The notes: generated by a model from the sequence alone, not told the origin. 64,000 nucleotides of DNA from Mauremys mutica (GCF_020497125.1 NC_059072.1:77755697-77819696); one strand, 5' to 3'; shown: positions 45,546-58,306, counted from the first letter of the stretch. Made by a program: numbers and translations.

Positions 45546-46788
45546 AAATATCATGCAACCTGGAAATACATCAGTCAGAGGGAGAGAGACGTGTCTCTGT
45601 CCAAGAGAGGTGACAGCTGGGAACTGGAAAGTGTGAGCCTTTGGCAGGATTGTAGAGGGGAAATACATGTTCAGTTGCCCTGTACTGTGACAGTGAGTAC
45701 AAAAACTTTGCCAATCTTCTTCTGTGACCAGTAAGCACCGAGGCTGGACCATCGAAGTTTCCCCCTTTATTGAAGCACATCAGTCTACCAATAGTAAAGC
45801 CAACAGAAACAAGAATAACCAAAAACCTATATGCCATGACCTTACTTACAAATTATTACTAAGCCACTCTCTAATCAGTAAACAGAATCTGATCACTTCC
45901 TTTGGTAAATGAGGCATGAAATTAACTGTCAAATCAGTGTCTCACATATAGTTTTGAATACTTTTGAACTTTAAAGTGCTTACATATGTGGAAACTACCA
46001 CTAAACCAAAATATTTGTATGTTAGACTTGGATGAGGCTGGCAAAAAGCAAATTAAGGCCTCAGTCCTACAACTTGTTCCACATGGATGAAGGGATCTTT
46101 CTGCATAGGTTCAGAGTCTAAGAGCAGATCCTGCAAAACTTTATTCACATGAGTAAGCCTGACTCATATGCACAATTCTACTGAGGTCATTGAACCCATA
46201 AATATTTAAAGAGAGTAGACATATTGATAGACCAAGTTTTCACATTATTATCTCACAGTGATCTGATTATTCCATTGATTTTATGCCTGACCAAGAGGTA
46301 TGTTACATTTTTCCTTATTTAATGCAACTCTTGTCAATTTTATTTTCTTAAAAAGAAGCAAAACAAATATATTACACCTGTCAAGGAAGGTGATTACATT
46401 TTTCTATGACTGGGACATCCATAACACAATTATTTTAAACATGAATGAGTGAGGATATATGTGTGTAGAGAATAGGGATCTCAAGCAAAAGCACATTCCA
46501 GACTCTGAACCCCAAAATGGATCTGAAGTAAATTAGTATATTACATAGCTACCCACTCATGGCAATTTCCCATCTCTGTAAAAATTCATCTTGCTTCTAA
46601 CATTATTCTATTCTTAATAATGTAGCTGACTACTGCAAGTATGACATAGACCATGATGGATGGATATCAATCCTACCTAAGGTTACAAGTACAAACATAA
46701 GTTGGTAGCCTCACCTTCCTACCCAAGATAAGTAAGCTCCAAAGATAATGCCTCCCATCAATTCAAAGCCCACATGTGTGACAAAGGG
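45546..46788. other. 1.2 kb without recognisable feature
   Basis: No gene and no named repeat seen. Confidence 0.45.
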
Positions 46789-47345
46789 AATGTCTACACT
46801 ACAGCTTGAGGTGCGATTTCTGGCTCAGATACATGTAGCTTTGATTGAACTAGCCTGCTAACAGCAGCAGTGTAGCTATGGTGGCACAGATGGCACCTTG
46901 GGCTAGCCCCTGAGTATAGTACAGGGCTATGGCTACACTTAGCACTTCAAAGCGCTGCCGCGGTAGCGCTTTGAAGCGCTAAGTGTAGTCAAAGCACCAG
47001 CGCTGGGAGAAAGCTCTCCCAGCGCTGTCCATACTCCACCTCCCTGTGGGGAATAACGGACAGCGCTGGGAGCCGCGCTCCCAGCGCTGGGGCTTTGACC
47101 ACACTGGCGCTTTGCAGCGCCGCAATTTGCAGCGCTGGAGAGGGTGTGTTTTCACACCCTGCTGCAGCGCTGCAAATTTGTAAGTGTAGCCAAGCCCTCA
47201 CTTTCTGTAAGTAGCTCTGGTAGCTAGCCCGTACCACCACCTGCACTGCTATTTTTAGCATGCTAACTCAGTCACAGCTAGCATGTGTACGTCACCTTGA
47301 GCTGGGAATTACATTTCCAGCTGCCACATAGACTTACCCAAAGAC
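46789..47345. mobile_element. Old MITE split by a younger MITE
   Basis: Outer element: left AATGTCTACACTACAGCTTG and right GAGCTGGGAATTACATTTCC...CCACATAGACTTACCC, the family at 27330-27530. The inner element is listed separately. Confidence 0.65.
46923..47198. mobile_element. Foldback MITE, GCGCTGGGAG family
   Basis: Ends AGGGCTATGGCTACACTT and AAGTGTAGCCAAGCCCT. It closely matches 21098-21344 but has an extra AGCGCTGGGAGCCGCGCTC block near 47060-47085. Target duplication is unclear. Confidence 0.82.
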
Positions 47346-47960
47346 TCCAAATGAGGGGCATAAAAAAAATGTATTCATGCAGCCACCTTAAAATGTAGTA
47401 GGGTTCATCCCCTGAGTGTAAGTAATGCTGTCTGTAATCTCAGTTAAATGATTCTTGGCTTCTGACTTTCAACAATGAGTTGACCCTGAATTTGTGTAGT
47501 GCATAAGTAACTAGAAATAAAATGAAAGTAATCTCTGGAAATGAGGGGCATTTGAGAGGATATTAAAAAGCATAGTGGAAAAAGCACCTTTCAGTCCAAC
47601 AGCTGGGGTGCTTTCTCTGTGTCCCCAGGGTATAAGGGTTTTAGTTTTATTATGTCAGGAAGTCATTAATGCAGAGACTTGTGATTGAAAATTAAGGCCT
47701 TACATGTTTATTTGAACACAGCTGGCCCTGAGCTCATCTTTCCTCTGTACATTTACCTCATACAACTGCCATCCAATCTATTCGAGCCATGTGGTAATTT
47801 TAATGATTTCCTTTTGAGTGATTTTGCAGCCCTTCCCCCACCCCCAGTTTTAATGCTTTGTGGAACTTCAGAAGGCTGAAAACTTCTCAGTGAAGAAGAT
47901 GAAAAATCAAAACAGCCAGAATGTGCAAATTCTCACATGTGTGTTTTGGGACGTCCTATG
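47346..47960. other. No recognisable feature
   Basis: About 600 bp, nothing identified. Confidence 0.4.
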
Positions 47961-48250
47961 GGCAGCATGGTGTAGCGGACTGAGCACATGGCTCAGTACA
48001 AGGAACGCTGAGATTCTACATTCCCTCTCTCCTCCTGGGTGGCTTTTACTCTTTGCACTTCTATAGACGACACATGGTTTAGTTATGTCCCTCTGAGGCA
48101 GACACATGGCACCACCCCCAATTTACAGAGAGGGACTGTGAAGCTCAGGGAGATTATCAGCTGCTGAAGGTCACAAAGCAAGTCAGTGACTTTACCAGGA
48201 GTACAACTCTAATCTCCTGACTCCATGTCCCATTGTCTAGGTAGCAATAC
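47961..48250 (+). repeat. MIR-like SINE
   Basis: GCAGCATGGTGTAGCGGACTG at the start (tRNA-like head), then AATTTACAGAGAGGGACTG, AGGTCACAAAGCAAGTCAG and CTAATCTCCTGACTCC. Degenerate, plus strand. Confidence 0.7.
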
Positions 48251-48857
48251 CCTGTAGGCAAGTCAAGCCAAAGATATTCAAAAGTGACTGGTGATTGTGG
48301 GCACCCAACTGGAGACACTCTAATAGGGCCTAGTTTTCAAAAGTTGTGCAGCATTTTCTGAAAATCAGTCCCCTTTAAACAGTCTCAGATTGAGTGCCCA
48401 AAAAGTTGACCTGCCAAAGTCACTAGTCATATCTGAATATTTCTTGGCCTTAACTTCTACATCTCACGCACACAAAAGTAGAAAGTATTGGGTGAAAATT
48501 CCCCAGTGCTTTACAAGTGCAGGAATTCTGCAGCTTTCCAGAAGATGAAAGGCAAATGTCATCAGCATCATTTTTGTGACAAGTATTTTGCCCAACCTGT
48601 GATAGTCTTTGCTCATCAGAGACATAGGACTGAAATAGCAGGGACAAACAAGATCAGGAAGGAGATGGGCTGACAGGGATTCACGAGAATACTGTACAGT
48701 ATTGCAGTACAGAATGCTGTATTGTGGCTGCTTACCCACTTGAGACTTGTGTGTAGTTGCTGTTGTTGTTTTTAAACTATACGTACTCCAATCCAAGACT
48801 TGTCTGTTTTGTCCAACTTTTGCATTCTGATACTGATTGACTTCAACAAAGGCCCCT

Positions 48858-48990
48858 AGACTGTAAAATTTCTTTGGCAAGGATGGTCTTCTTTACTATG
48901 TGTCTATTCAGTATCTAGCATTATGGGGCCCTGATCATTCATTCATTGACTAATTCATAGGAACTACCTGAATAATAACAACAACAGTAG
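48858..48990 (+). repeat. L2-like LINE 3' end relic
   Basis: GACTGTAAAATTTCTTTGGCA, ATCTAGCATTATGGGGCCC and TGATCATT, then AACAACAAC-type repeats. Degenerate. Confidence 0.5.
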
Positions 48991-49009
48991 TGACAACAGT
49001 CCAGCCATT

Positions 49010-49200
49010 TGAACATGTGATTGGTAACCAGAAAGTCCTACACTCCAATACCGATATTAACTTGCTGGGTGGTCTAGGGCAAATGACTTAGCCTTTTGCC
49101 TCAGTTTCCTCATCAGTGAAGTGCCAATATTAATTAGTACTCACCGCCTTCTATACAAGGATGTTGTAAGAATTAATAAATGTTGGTACAGCATTTATTA
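49010..49200 (+). repeat. MIR-like SINE relic
   Basis: GGGCAAATGACTTAGCC, GCCTCAGTTTCCTCATCAG, GGATGTTGTAAGAATTAA: typical central and 3' MIR strings. Confidence 0.65.
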
Positions 49201-49964
49201 TTTTAATGTTTGCAGATTATTTTAAAATAATATTTGTAAAGTATTTCCATCTGTTTTGTATATTTTATTATTATTCAACATATAAATCCAAAGAAAACAA
49301 ACTAAGAATGTCTGAGCTAGTGAAAAAGGGTCTGAGGACACATTTTTCAGACCATCCTATGAGATTTAGCCCTGTCACTAATGTGACTTTTATGGAGGAT
49401 ACAGAGTTAAAATCCATCCCGCCACTGAAAATCTACTTCTCTATATTGAAGTCATTCCATGTTCAACAGCACAGTTGATCCCCTTTTCCCATTCATACAC
49501 ATGAAATCTTAATTTCTCACCCCTGCAATAAGAAGTCATTTATCAATAACATTTTTCTTCACCTGCAGTGTTTTCTCAGCCCCACTGAACATTATATTGG
49601 TGTTTCATATTCACTTCAACTTTGCTTAAGTATTGTTCTTTCTCCAGATGGTGTAGTATTACACACAAGTCTATTAGTCATTCCATTTACTCCACTGCAA
49701 TGAAATTGCAGTCTACTTTCCTAGAACAGTAGATAATTAACTCTTTAGAAATAAAGCTAGTGTTTTGCCAGACGTATAGCTCTTCCTGAAAGTGAAGCAA
49801 GCAGACATGTACAGGGATTACTACAAAATATTTGCAACCAGATCGGTCCTTGCGACAAAGCAGACAAGTTGGACCAGAAAATAAATTATAATATAGGAGC
49901 TTGGGGCCAAAAAGAGGATCCTTTCTCAGATGGTGGAGCAACATCATTAATATTAATTTGTATT
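49201..49964. other. No recognisable feature
   Basis: AT-rich, nothing identified. Confidence 0.4.
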
Positions 49965-50045
49965 ACCATAAAGCCTAGAAGCCCGTGTCATGGATCAGGA
50001 CCCCGTTGTGCTGGACACTGTACAAACACAAAACAAAAAGACAGC
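49965..50045 (-). repeat. L2-like LINE 3' end relic, inverted
   Basis: Reverse complement of the 3' string seen at 7614-7830: CATGGATCAGGACCCC, GTTGTGCTGGACACTGTAC, AAAGACAGCCCCTGCC. Confidence 0.7.
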
Positions 50046-51654
50046 CCCTGCCTCAAAGTACTTGCATGTAGGCATGAACAACAATAATTTGCAAAATATA
50101 TAATGTCACCACCCTGAATATCTTCCCATTTCTAAAACTGAACCTGAATTCAATCTTAGGCTCTGAGTAAGTCTTCCCCAACCCCCCGAGCACACACTCC
50201 AGAGTCCAGATGGGATTGGTACAAGAAGTGCGAAAATGGCACAAGATAGTCTGCTCTCATGGTAACCCCATCCAAGAAGGGAAGTGTCAGACATTGTGTA
50301 TATGTTCTCATGAGACTTCCAGCCCACTTTATATGAGGTTACGATAATTCAGATAAGCATAGGAACTGAGTTCTTAGCCAATCCAAATGCAAAAGCTGAG
50401 CATTTTGAGTGTCCCTTCACCAAGGCTTAATATGTACTGCATTACACTGACTTGTAGACCTGGGGAAAATATGAGCATTTGCTATCAGGATCTGAACAGG
50501 GTCAGTGGGAAACCAGTAGAGCGAGAGGCGGTGGGGATCTAGAGTCAGTGCAAAATGGGTATTGCTTAAACCAAGTCTTTGACCTAATTGGCTATCCTGC
50601 CCCCTAGTGAGTCCTCAGGGCTAGTTGGATATTAATTGGAAAGGGCCACTCTATAGGGTCCGCATGCTTGGCTTGCCTCCATTCCCACATCAGAGCCCAA
50701 TGCCGTACAGCCAATCATCACTCAGAGCAAAGAGAACAGGCTAAGTCTGATCAGCAGGCTTGCTTTGCCTGCATGAACTCAGTGGCTACCGGTGCAGGAC
50801 TAAGAAATGAGCGATAGAAGTGGAAATGTTCATGAAGCAAGAGAAAAAGCAATAAATATAAATAACAGATTTGTAATAGTAATGCCCAATCAGCAAGCAA
50901 CATTGTCTGTATGCAAATAATACACACAGATGGTTGTGGCAAACTTAAGGCCATTATGGCTGAGTTATGCTGACAGCTCCAAAAGATATTGCTCTGGCTG
51001 TTTGCGCCTGGCAATATAGATTGGCACTTGCAGGAGATCTGCATGAGGGAGAGGGACCCCTGAGCACCATCTCCCTTCACCTCTATGCCTGGTCTAAAAA
51101 TAAAAAATTTGTGAAATTAGACAGAATTCTAGATCAATGTGGTAGTTGAGGTTTGTTCTGAAAAATCAAGGGGACCGGCCTCAATGAATGAGAAGATGTG
51201 ACAATCTTTCTTGGCATGAGGTGGGCAAGGAATTTTGGAATGATGAATGTGGTAGTGACAGAGCCAGCAATTTTCAAAAGTACTTACGTGATTTACGAGC
51301 CTAAGACTCATTTTCAAAAGTCATTTAAGGCCAGATTTTAAAGGCATTTAGGTGCCTAATGAATTCAAGGTGACAAACATCTAAATGCCATTGAAAATCC
51401 TCCTAGGTATCTATCTTAATCTTTTAAAATATGGCCCATAGGCACTTAGGAAAGGGAGTCTTAGTCTCATTGAAAGTCAATTAGGCTAAGATTCCTAAAT
51501 CATGTAGATGCTTTTGAAAATTGTAGCCTACACTCGCTCTGCCCATATGCACTGTATATCCTACTCTTTGAAGAAGCTGCTAATATCTGAAGAGGAATAC
51601 GAAATAAAAGTAACAACGATAATAACCACAGAGGTGTAGTTCTGTGTCTGAGCA
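50046..51654. other. 1.6 kb, mostly unidentified
   Basis: 51290-51540 has several inverted or repeated TTTTCAAAAGT / GCACTTAGG / TAGGTGCC motifs, probably decayed foldback repeats. No gene seen. Confidence 0.4.
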
Positions 51655-51775
51655 CACGGCTATAACTCATTCATTCTAATTCTGGTGTTTGTCCTGACTG
51701 CCTTCCTGGCCTTGGCTAAGTCATTAACATCTCTGCTTCACTTATCCATATTTTCCAGATGGAGTAATACTCCAC
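51655..51775 (+). repeat. MIR-like SINE relic
   Basis: CTTGGCTAAGTCATTAACATC, CTTCACTTATCC and CCAGATGGAGTAATA resemble the MIR centre. Weak. Confidence 0.45.
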
Positions 51776-51877
51776 AATTGCTCATCTCTGGGAAATATAT
51801 GAAAGTTAAGTTAATAATCATGAAATACTTTGAAGATGAAAAAAAGCTAAATGGGAAAATGGTGGAGAAAAGTGGGT

Positions 51878-52022
51878 GAGGTAATATGTTTTGTTGGGCC
51901 AACTTCTATTGGTGAGAGAGAGAAGCTTTCGAGCCACTCTGTCACCAACCAAAGTTGGTCCAATAAAAGATATTATCTCACCCACCTTATCTCTCTAATA
52001 CCTTGGGGCTGACACAACTACA
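51878..52022. mobile_element. PLE-like foldback element
   Basis: Left arm GTGAGGTAATATGTTTTGTT and GGCCAACTTCTATTGGTGAG; right arm inverted with GTTGGTCCAATAAAAGATAT, CTCACCCACCTT, then CTTGGGGCTGACACAACTAC. The same head-to-head structure is found at 59853-60033. Confidence 0.72.
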
Positions 52023-52049
52023 ACCACACTGCATACAACAAGGGGAAAA

Positions 52050-52260
52050 TGCTCATTATTATTAATTATTTGTACATGTAACACCTTTGATCTGAGTTTC
52101 TCCAAGAGCCGTACAAACATTAAGCCTCACAACACTGCTGTGAGGAAGGAAAATACAATACAGCCTTTTAATAGATAGGCAAACTGGGCAGAAATGGATC
52201 ACGACCCGAAAGTCTTGATGCCGTCTGCTGCTCTAACCACTGGATGACACTGCCTCCCAA
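52050..52260. repeat. MIR-like SINE relic
   Basis: Ends CTGCTCTAACCACTGGATG and ACACTGCCTCCC, with TAGATAGGCAAACTGGGC inside, as in amniote MIR-type SINEs. Confidence 0.55.
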
Positions 52261-54217
52261 TGTCAAGCTTGAATAGCACTTTCCATTCAGTGCAAGGTTT
52301 GAAATAAGCTGGCAAAGATAGCAACTGTAGCAAAAGAGAAACTCTTTCTAGGTCATTGCATCATATCGGGGTTAAAAAAACCCCACAACATTTACCATCC
52401 CTGCCTGCAAACCTTGAATTCTCAAGTACAAATCTGTTCTAAGAGATAAGCTTAGACATATACACTTAGGTTCCACTGTTTGAAAATGCAGTTAGGAAAT
52501 TTTTTAAAAGAATCACTTTCCCCCTTCCCACCACCCTTTATTATACATGCATAGGACTTCTAGATCCCCTCTCCCCTGCCCCCGCATCTCCCATTAAAAC
52601 ACCACTTCTGTGCCAGTCAGAATTGATATGCCATTTTCAGAGAGAAACTGGAAGAAGAAGAAGAAAAGTTTGTCTCAACTTTTTGGAGATTCCCCTCAGC
52701 TTTTCATTGTAATTCACACTAAAGAAGCTTTGTAAATTGATCTTCATTCTGCAAAGAATGGAAGTTCACCTCAATCTCTGTGAGATTGATATAATTACCA
52801 TGAGGGGTGTATTTTAAATCAGAAAGAGATTCACACCTGAATGAAGGGGAAGCATATTTCTGGGTGTATGTATTTATTCAGCTAACTGATGTCAATATAA
52901 TACAATTCTTTTTTTTTTAAGTATCAGGAAAATACAACCATTTTATATACATTTAGTTTGGTCTTAAATAGTATATCAACCTTTCCAGAAGGTCTAAAGG
53001 TGGAATTCCCTTATGAAAAATACTAATTACAGTCCTGGTCCCATGCGCTTTTGTGGGCAGTATCCCATGCTATTAGTGATTCTAAAATAACATAATATTG
53101 TTCATGAAGGCCCTAACTGATGGAGTGATTTGCTTTCATTAATTTGTTGAATTAATAATTCACTAAAATGTATGCACAATCTCAGTATAAATCTTTGGCA
53201 TAACTGTGCATGGAAACAATGAACAAAAAAAGAAAAAAAATCCTAACTTTATCTGAAGTAAATTTATGCCCAATCCTGCCCACTAGGAAGGGGATCAGGA
53301 TCACTGTGAACGAAATTCCAAATGCAGGATAACATGAAGTAAAGATAACAACGGAGGCTTTTGCAGCCAACGTTTTAGTGACCGAGTTATGCACCGCATT
53401 AGCTAGACTTGTTGAGTCATTAGAAACTCGCGACTGAAATAGCAGGTTCTCTCCATGAAAACTTGCACTTCAAACTTCAGTGCCATATTAGCGCTTCAAA
53501 ATAATTACATAATCTCATACCGCGCAAGTTTAGTTCCCCTTCCAGTCTATGCAGATGGCATGTAGAAGCAAGTCTGACTAGGGGGAGCCGCCAAAATCAA
53601 CCTGTAAGCTCAGAACTCGCCGCAGCGAACCGGGGCTATCACAGCTCATCGGCCACCCAGTTTTCTTGGCGAAAAGGGAGTCCCACATTCAGAGCGTGGG
53701 ATAGGGCTCTCAATTGTACACATACCACATTCGATTCACCATGCTACCCCCCGCCCCACCCCAAACTTACAATTAAAGGGATGTGGTAAGAAACGGGAGG
53801 GAGTCTTGGAAGCTTTCAGGACCCAGTTTCCTACATCCAGGCAAACTTCGGAAAAAGTTGGTGCGGGGGGTTAGGAGGGAGACAGATAATCCCAGAGAAG
53901 AGTCTCAAGATCGACCACCGCTTTCAATTAACCAGCTCAGCTCCCACTGGTTCTGCAGTTCTAGTAGCAAGAAGAACGCCCTGGTGTGAGAGAGGGTCCG
54001 GAGACTATTTTTTTTTCCAGCCTTGATAAGGGGCGCTATAACCCTGGCTGCAATTAGTTACCACCACGCATGGCAGCATTAACATCCGGATTTCAATCAT
54101 TCCTTTGCACTCCTATTAATCTGCAGCCTGCTACAAACGAGGTGTCCGAGACTTTAAACAACCTGGCTGGGCTGGGAGCACGGAGGGCACTCTAGGCTAG
54201 GGAATCTGTTAAATTAG

Positions 54218-54265
54218 TTAAATTTGTTAGTCTTTAAGGTGCCACAAGTACTCCTGTTTTTTTTT
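54218..54265 (+). mobile_element. Tiny Penelope-like element insert
   Basis: Only 48 bp of PLE tail (TTTGTTAGTCTTTAAGGTGCC ... GTACTCCTG and T run), flanked by a perfect 10-bp duplication GTTAAATTAG (54208-54217 and 54266-54275). It lies about 270 bp inside the intron from RASSF9 exon 1. Confidence 0.82.
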
Positions 54266-54538
54266 GTTAAATTAGAGTTTACCCTTCCTACTAAAAGTGT
54301 TGCCCGGGATTTTAAGGGGAGGAATATGCACAGATCAGAGTAAAGAGACACATCGCTTGCACACGGCGATCAATATCCCTCCAACGCGTTAAACTGACTC
54401 ACGAGCCCCTAGGTAAGTTTCTAAGTCAGTTTCAGGGGGGTTCAACTTTTCCCAACAACGTGGACCCCGCCCGATAAGTTACCTGACTGCAAAACAACAC
54501 ATCAAGTGCCCCCCCCCGCGCACACACTCACACTTTAC

Positions 54539-54585
54539 CTGCTTTTGTGCCGGGTCTTTAATAGATTCCTTCCAAAGGGAGCCAT
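54539..54585 (-). CDS. RASSF9: RASSF9, exon 1 (first coding exon)
   Basis: ATG at 54585 reads MAPFGRNLLKTRHKS, then AG and the donor GTAAAGTG at 54538. Joined to exon 2 (A|TCTCCAGACAAG) this gives ...[11 protein letters not shown], matching the mammalian RASSF9 N-terminus (MAPFGRNLLKTRHKNRSP) except for one residue. The frame is exact: 47 nt plus 1276 nt gives 441 codons including the stop. The exon was found by homology and splice sites, being too short to stand out otherwise. The start context (GGCTATGG) has G at +4. Confidence 0.95.
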
Positions 54586-54860
54586 AGCCACTCCAGCGGC
54601 CGAACCACCACATCAACGCGTCCAAACCCAAGGCTGGGGTGTTCTTTCCTCCCCTTCAGCTCGTTAGTAGTCACCCAGCGTAGCGATGAGCTGGAAGTTG
54701 TGCAATTTGCTAACTCTGAACTACTGGTTTGTTGTTGCTGCTGCTGCTGCTGCACCTTTGGAGTCCTGCCCAGCTGCAATCTTCAAGGAGGCGTTTATGA
54801 GCAGGAAAAAGGGAAAAAAAACAACCCACTTTCTATTGTGATGTGAAGTTATTTGCAGAA
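54586..54860 (-). promoter_or_regulatory. RASSF9 5' flank and likely 5' untranslated region
   Basis: Moderately GC-rich compared with its surroundings; CpG sites are more frequent at 53600-54700. On the transcript sense it has a CAG(6)/CAA(3) tract (54731-54754) and no ATG-initiated long frame before the start codon. No TATA box is evident. The transcription start site cannot be placed from sequence alone. Confidence 0.5.
54731..54754 (-). repeat. CAG/CAA trinucleotide tract
   Basis: On the minus strand CAG repeated six times followed by CAA three times, in the probable RASSF9 5' untranslated region. Confidence 0.85.
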
Positions 54861-55292
54861 CTTGCTAAACTTTCAGCCTTGCCAGCCGCCAAGGCACCGC
54901 TCAACAAAGGGAAAAAGGGGATTTGGCTCCAGGAGGGAGCTAGGCAAGAACACACAACAGAAGGATTCAAACTTTCTCCGCCAAGTTACAGCCACTTAAG
55001 GTCAAGTCGAGCAGCTAAACACAAGCCTTAATGAAGGGCAGACAGCAGTTGTTCCACCAGTTCTAGTGCATAACAATAACCTGCCTTACAGATCAACCTG
55101 TAGCTGCTTCTCATTACAGGGTGTAGGAACAGTCGGGAGATGAAATGACAAAGTAGGTCACAGCTGCCTCTCTAGCCCCTCTGTACTTATAGGTAAACAT
55201 TTAATACTTTGTTAGGTACATATAAACCTTCAGAGACTTTGGTCTGCAAACCTCACTCAGCAGCCACCTGTGGCCTCATAACACTTCCTAAG
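54861..55292. other. No recognisable feature upstream of RASSF9
   Basis: No gene seen. May contain promoter sequence of RASSF9. Confidence 0.35.
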
Positions 55293-55382
55293 AGGGCCTG
55301 ATTTTCAAAAGTGCTGAAAACCCCCAATTCTAGCTGAAGCCAGTGAGAACTGTAGGTCCTCAGCACTTTTGAAAATCGGGCC
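55293..55382. mobile_element. Short foldback element
   Basis: GGCCTGATTTTCAAAAGTGCT on the left and AGCACTTTTGAAAATCGGGCC on the right are inverted copies; 90 bp in all. Related TTTTCAAAAGT sequence recurs at 48278-48420. Confidence 0.75.
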
Positions 55383-57187
55383 ATAAAACGGGGCTGTTAG
55401 GAAGGGAGCGTGGCTAGAAGAATAGAAAGGGACAATGCAATACCTCACTGCACACTCCAACATGGTGCATTTTTTTGGCTGGCTTTGTTAAAGGAGAAGT
55501 GAGCATGTGTTAAAGTTGTTTGTTCCAAAAACCTGGGCCCTAATGAATAAAGAGGATTAGTAATAAAGCTTTTGAAAGGGAAAACATGGGTCCCATTAAC
55601 TTCAATGGGTTTTGGCTGGGGATTACAGTGCAGAAAGGCAGACCCATTAAAGCAGAAAGGAGTATAAATAGGGAACTGATGGTGGAGGGTACTGGGGGTG
55701 GGGGAGAATGAACCTTTGCCCTGCAGCTTGTACAGTTATTTGCACCATTACAGAGTAGGTGTAAAATGTTTCCATTCTGAGTTCATTGCATTTTACACTC
55801 ACTTTATACTACTACAAATGGCTATACCACGCTGTAGGTGTAATGGTTAATCAGGCATCCTGAATTTAGCCTTGTCCCACCTCTGCTGGTTTCTGTATTA
55901 AACAAGAGGAGTAATCAGGTAGAGTGATGGGTTTATCTAGAAGGGGCATTGTCGTTTTTGACATTGGAATGAAATACCCCCTTTCCCTGAGCAGAGAGAG
56001 TCACATCAGCCCGCAATAAACAAAACTAGAGCCCATTCCATGGGTTACTTATTACTGGCAGTCCTGGGAATGCCCCACATACTTTCAGTTCAATCCCACC
56101 TCTGTAAACTCTCTGAGCTGTGACTACAAAGAGAGGAACTGGAGTCACAGCTTGTTTGGGTGGGTTAAAGGAACACACACACACAAATCCCTTAGATTCC
56201 TGAGGCTGCTGCCAAGGGAGGTTTCATGAAGCAGGATCTGCTTTCGGTATTATATGCCTGATCCAAAACCCACTGAAATCAATGGGAGTCTTTTTGGGTC
56301 AGGGCTTATTTGCTGTGGGTGGGCATTTCCTCACCTTTAAATGGTGGCAAATATTTTCCAACCCCCCTGAGATGTTTGTAAGACAGTCTTGGCACAGAAT
56401 TGCTATTCCGCTGCTGAGAATTTCTCAGAGTAAAATAGGTATTAAAATTTCCTCTTTCTCATGTAACATTAAATAGCAAAGGTAACATTAAATAGCTTTA
56501 TCTGATGCATATTACAATGTGAAGCACTCTAATATTGCTCACTTACTTTTCTCCTAGTTACAAAGATAAATGGGAATTGGACAACATCTACAGCTGTTCT
56601 TACACTTCCAAATTAATCAGCTGTCACCTCACAATATTAATTGATTGTAACTATTAAAGTACGGTATGATGTAGTGGCCTACTTGTTCCTTTATTTACCT
56701 GCAATTGCCAGATAAGCTTAATCATATGGATGGGCCTTGGGAAAATTAATGCTGTTATGCAAATAAATCACAAAGCAGATTTAAAAATAAATATTCAGGG
56801 TAAATTTTATATACACACACTTCATTGTGCAAACCTCTAAAGTTTCCATTTTCATTTTAATGGCATGAATTTTAGAAAAGACTCCTGCAATAACAACTGT
56901 ACATTTCTATCCACGTTTGAAATAACATACTTACCCTTTGCACACTTTCTGAAATGAGATTGAAAATATCTGTATAGTTTACTTTAGAGAGGAGGCAAGT
57001 AAGAGGAGTCATGATAGGTATACAAAGCGCCAAATGACATGGGAGTTTCAATTGACTGTTTCTAAAATGCAAGAGGAAAATATACAATGAAACTGAAAGG
57101 AAACAAATTTCAAAGTGATAAAAAGAAATAGTTCTTTCACACACTATATTTTAAATAGACCTTTATATCAACAAAAATAATACCTAT
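55383..57187. other. 1.8 kb without recognisable gene
   Basis: CA microsatellite at 56174-56184. No coding region or named repeat. Confidence 0.4.
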
Positions 57188-57955
57188 CAGGGGTTCTCAC
57201 AAGGAATTTTTTGGTGGCCTCAGAGTACAGCCACCAACTCTTGCTGGTGGCCACGCTGACAGTTTTTCTTAAAATACTTAATTAACTTTAGGAAAAACAA
57301 ATAAATATGCACATGTCCAAATCATTGTAATTTTTTTATGTAGGGTTTTTTGCAGACTCAGTAATAAAAATAATGTACAGGTGTCTCTATACTTTACTGG
57401 ACCTAAACAGAATAGAAACACAAATAAGGTACTTTGTATGTTTTGCTTTTTTGTTAATTTATTTTAGACTTGCTAGCTGCTGTGAAAAGTGATATTTGTA
57501 CATATTAATTTTCACAGCAGAGTTACTCATCACCGGCAAGCTGGGAGACAAATAAAACCCTGGTTGGGGTGATGGGTTAGGAGGCAGGAGAGCCATGGGT
57601 CTTAGGGGACTGGAGGAGGCAGTGGTGGTTGGGTGATGAGGGAAGGTGGGAGTGAGGGGCCGGAGCCTGGGGTCCAGCTGTACAGCTGGGGGCTGGAGGA
57701 GGCAGCAGGGACCAAGGTCGACATGGGGAGGGGTGATCCTGGGGCTGGAATCTGAAGCCCTGCTCCCAGTGGGCCAGGGACGTGCTGGCCAGTGCTTCTC
57801 AGAGCTCCCATTGGCTGGGAACGGTGACCCGCGGCCACTGGGAGCTGCAGGTAGCCGTGTCTGCAGATGGTCAATGTAAACAAACTGTCTCGCAGTCCGC
57901 CAGTGGATTACCCTGACAGGCCACGTGCAGCCCGCAGATTGCCCGCCACTGGCTT
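57188..57955. mobile_element. Probable hAT-type element
   Basis: Left end CAGGGGTTCTCACAAGGAAT; right end GCCCGCAGATTGCCCGCCACTG. The GC-rich 57540-57955 part includes GGCCGGAGCCTGGGG and CCACTGGGAGCTGCAG. No matching duplication was fixed, so the two ends may be from different elements. Confidence 0.5.
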
Positions 57956-58030
57956 AGGACATTAAAGAAAAAAAAATTCAAAAGCACCCAAATCACTTAA
58001 GAGCCTCTCATGGAACGTTAATGGGACTTA

Positions 58031-58303
58031 GGCCTGGTCTACATTACAAACATACATCAGTATAACTATGTTGCTCAAAAAATCCACACCCGTGAGCAAT
58101 GGAGTTATACCAACCTAACCCCCAGTGCAGACAGCGCTATGCCAATTGAAGAGATTCTCTCTTTGACATAGCTACCAACTCTAGCAGAGGTGGATTAAAT
58201 TACACCTATGGAAGAAGCTCCCCTGTTGGTTTAGTGGTGTCTTCATTGAAGCACTATTTCAGCATAGCTGCACCACTGCAGTGTTTTAAGTGTAGACCTG
58301 CCC
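58031..58303. mobile_element. Harbinger-type MITE
   Basis: 273 bp, ends GGCCTGGTCTACATT and AAGTGTAGACCTGCCC, flanked by TTA on both sides (58028-58030 and 58304-58306), the 3-bp target type of PIF/Harbinger. Non-coding. Confidence 0.8.
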
Positions 58304-58306
58304 TTA

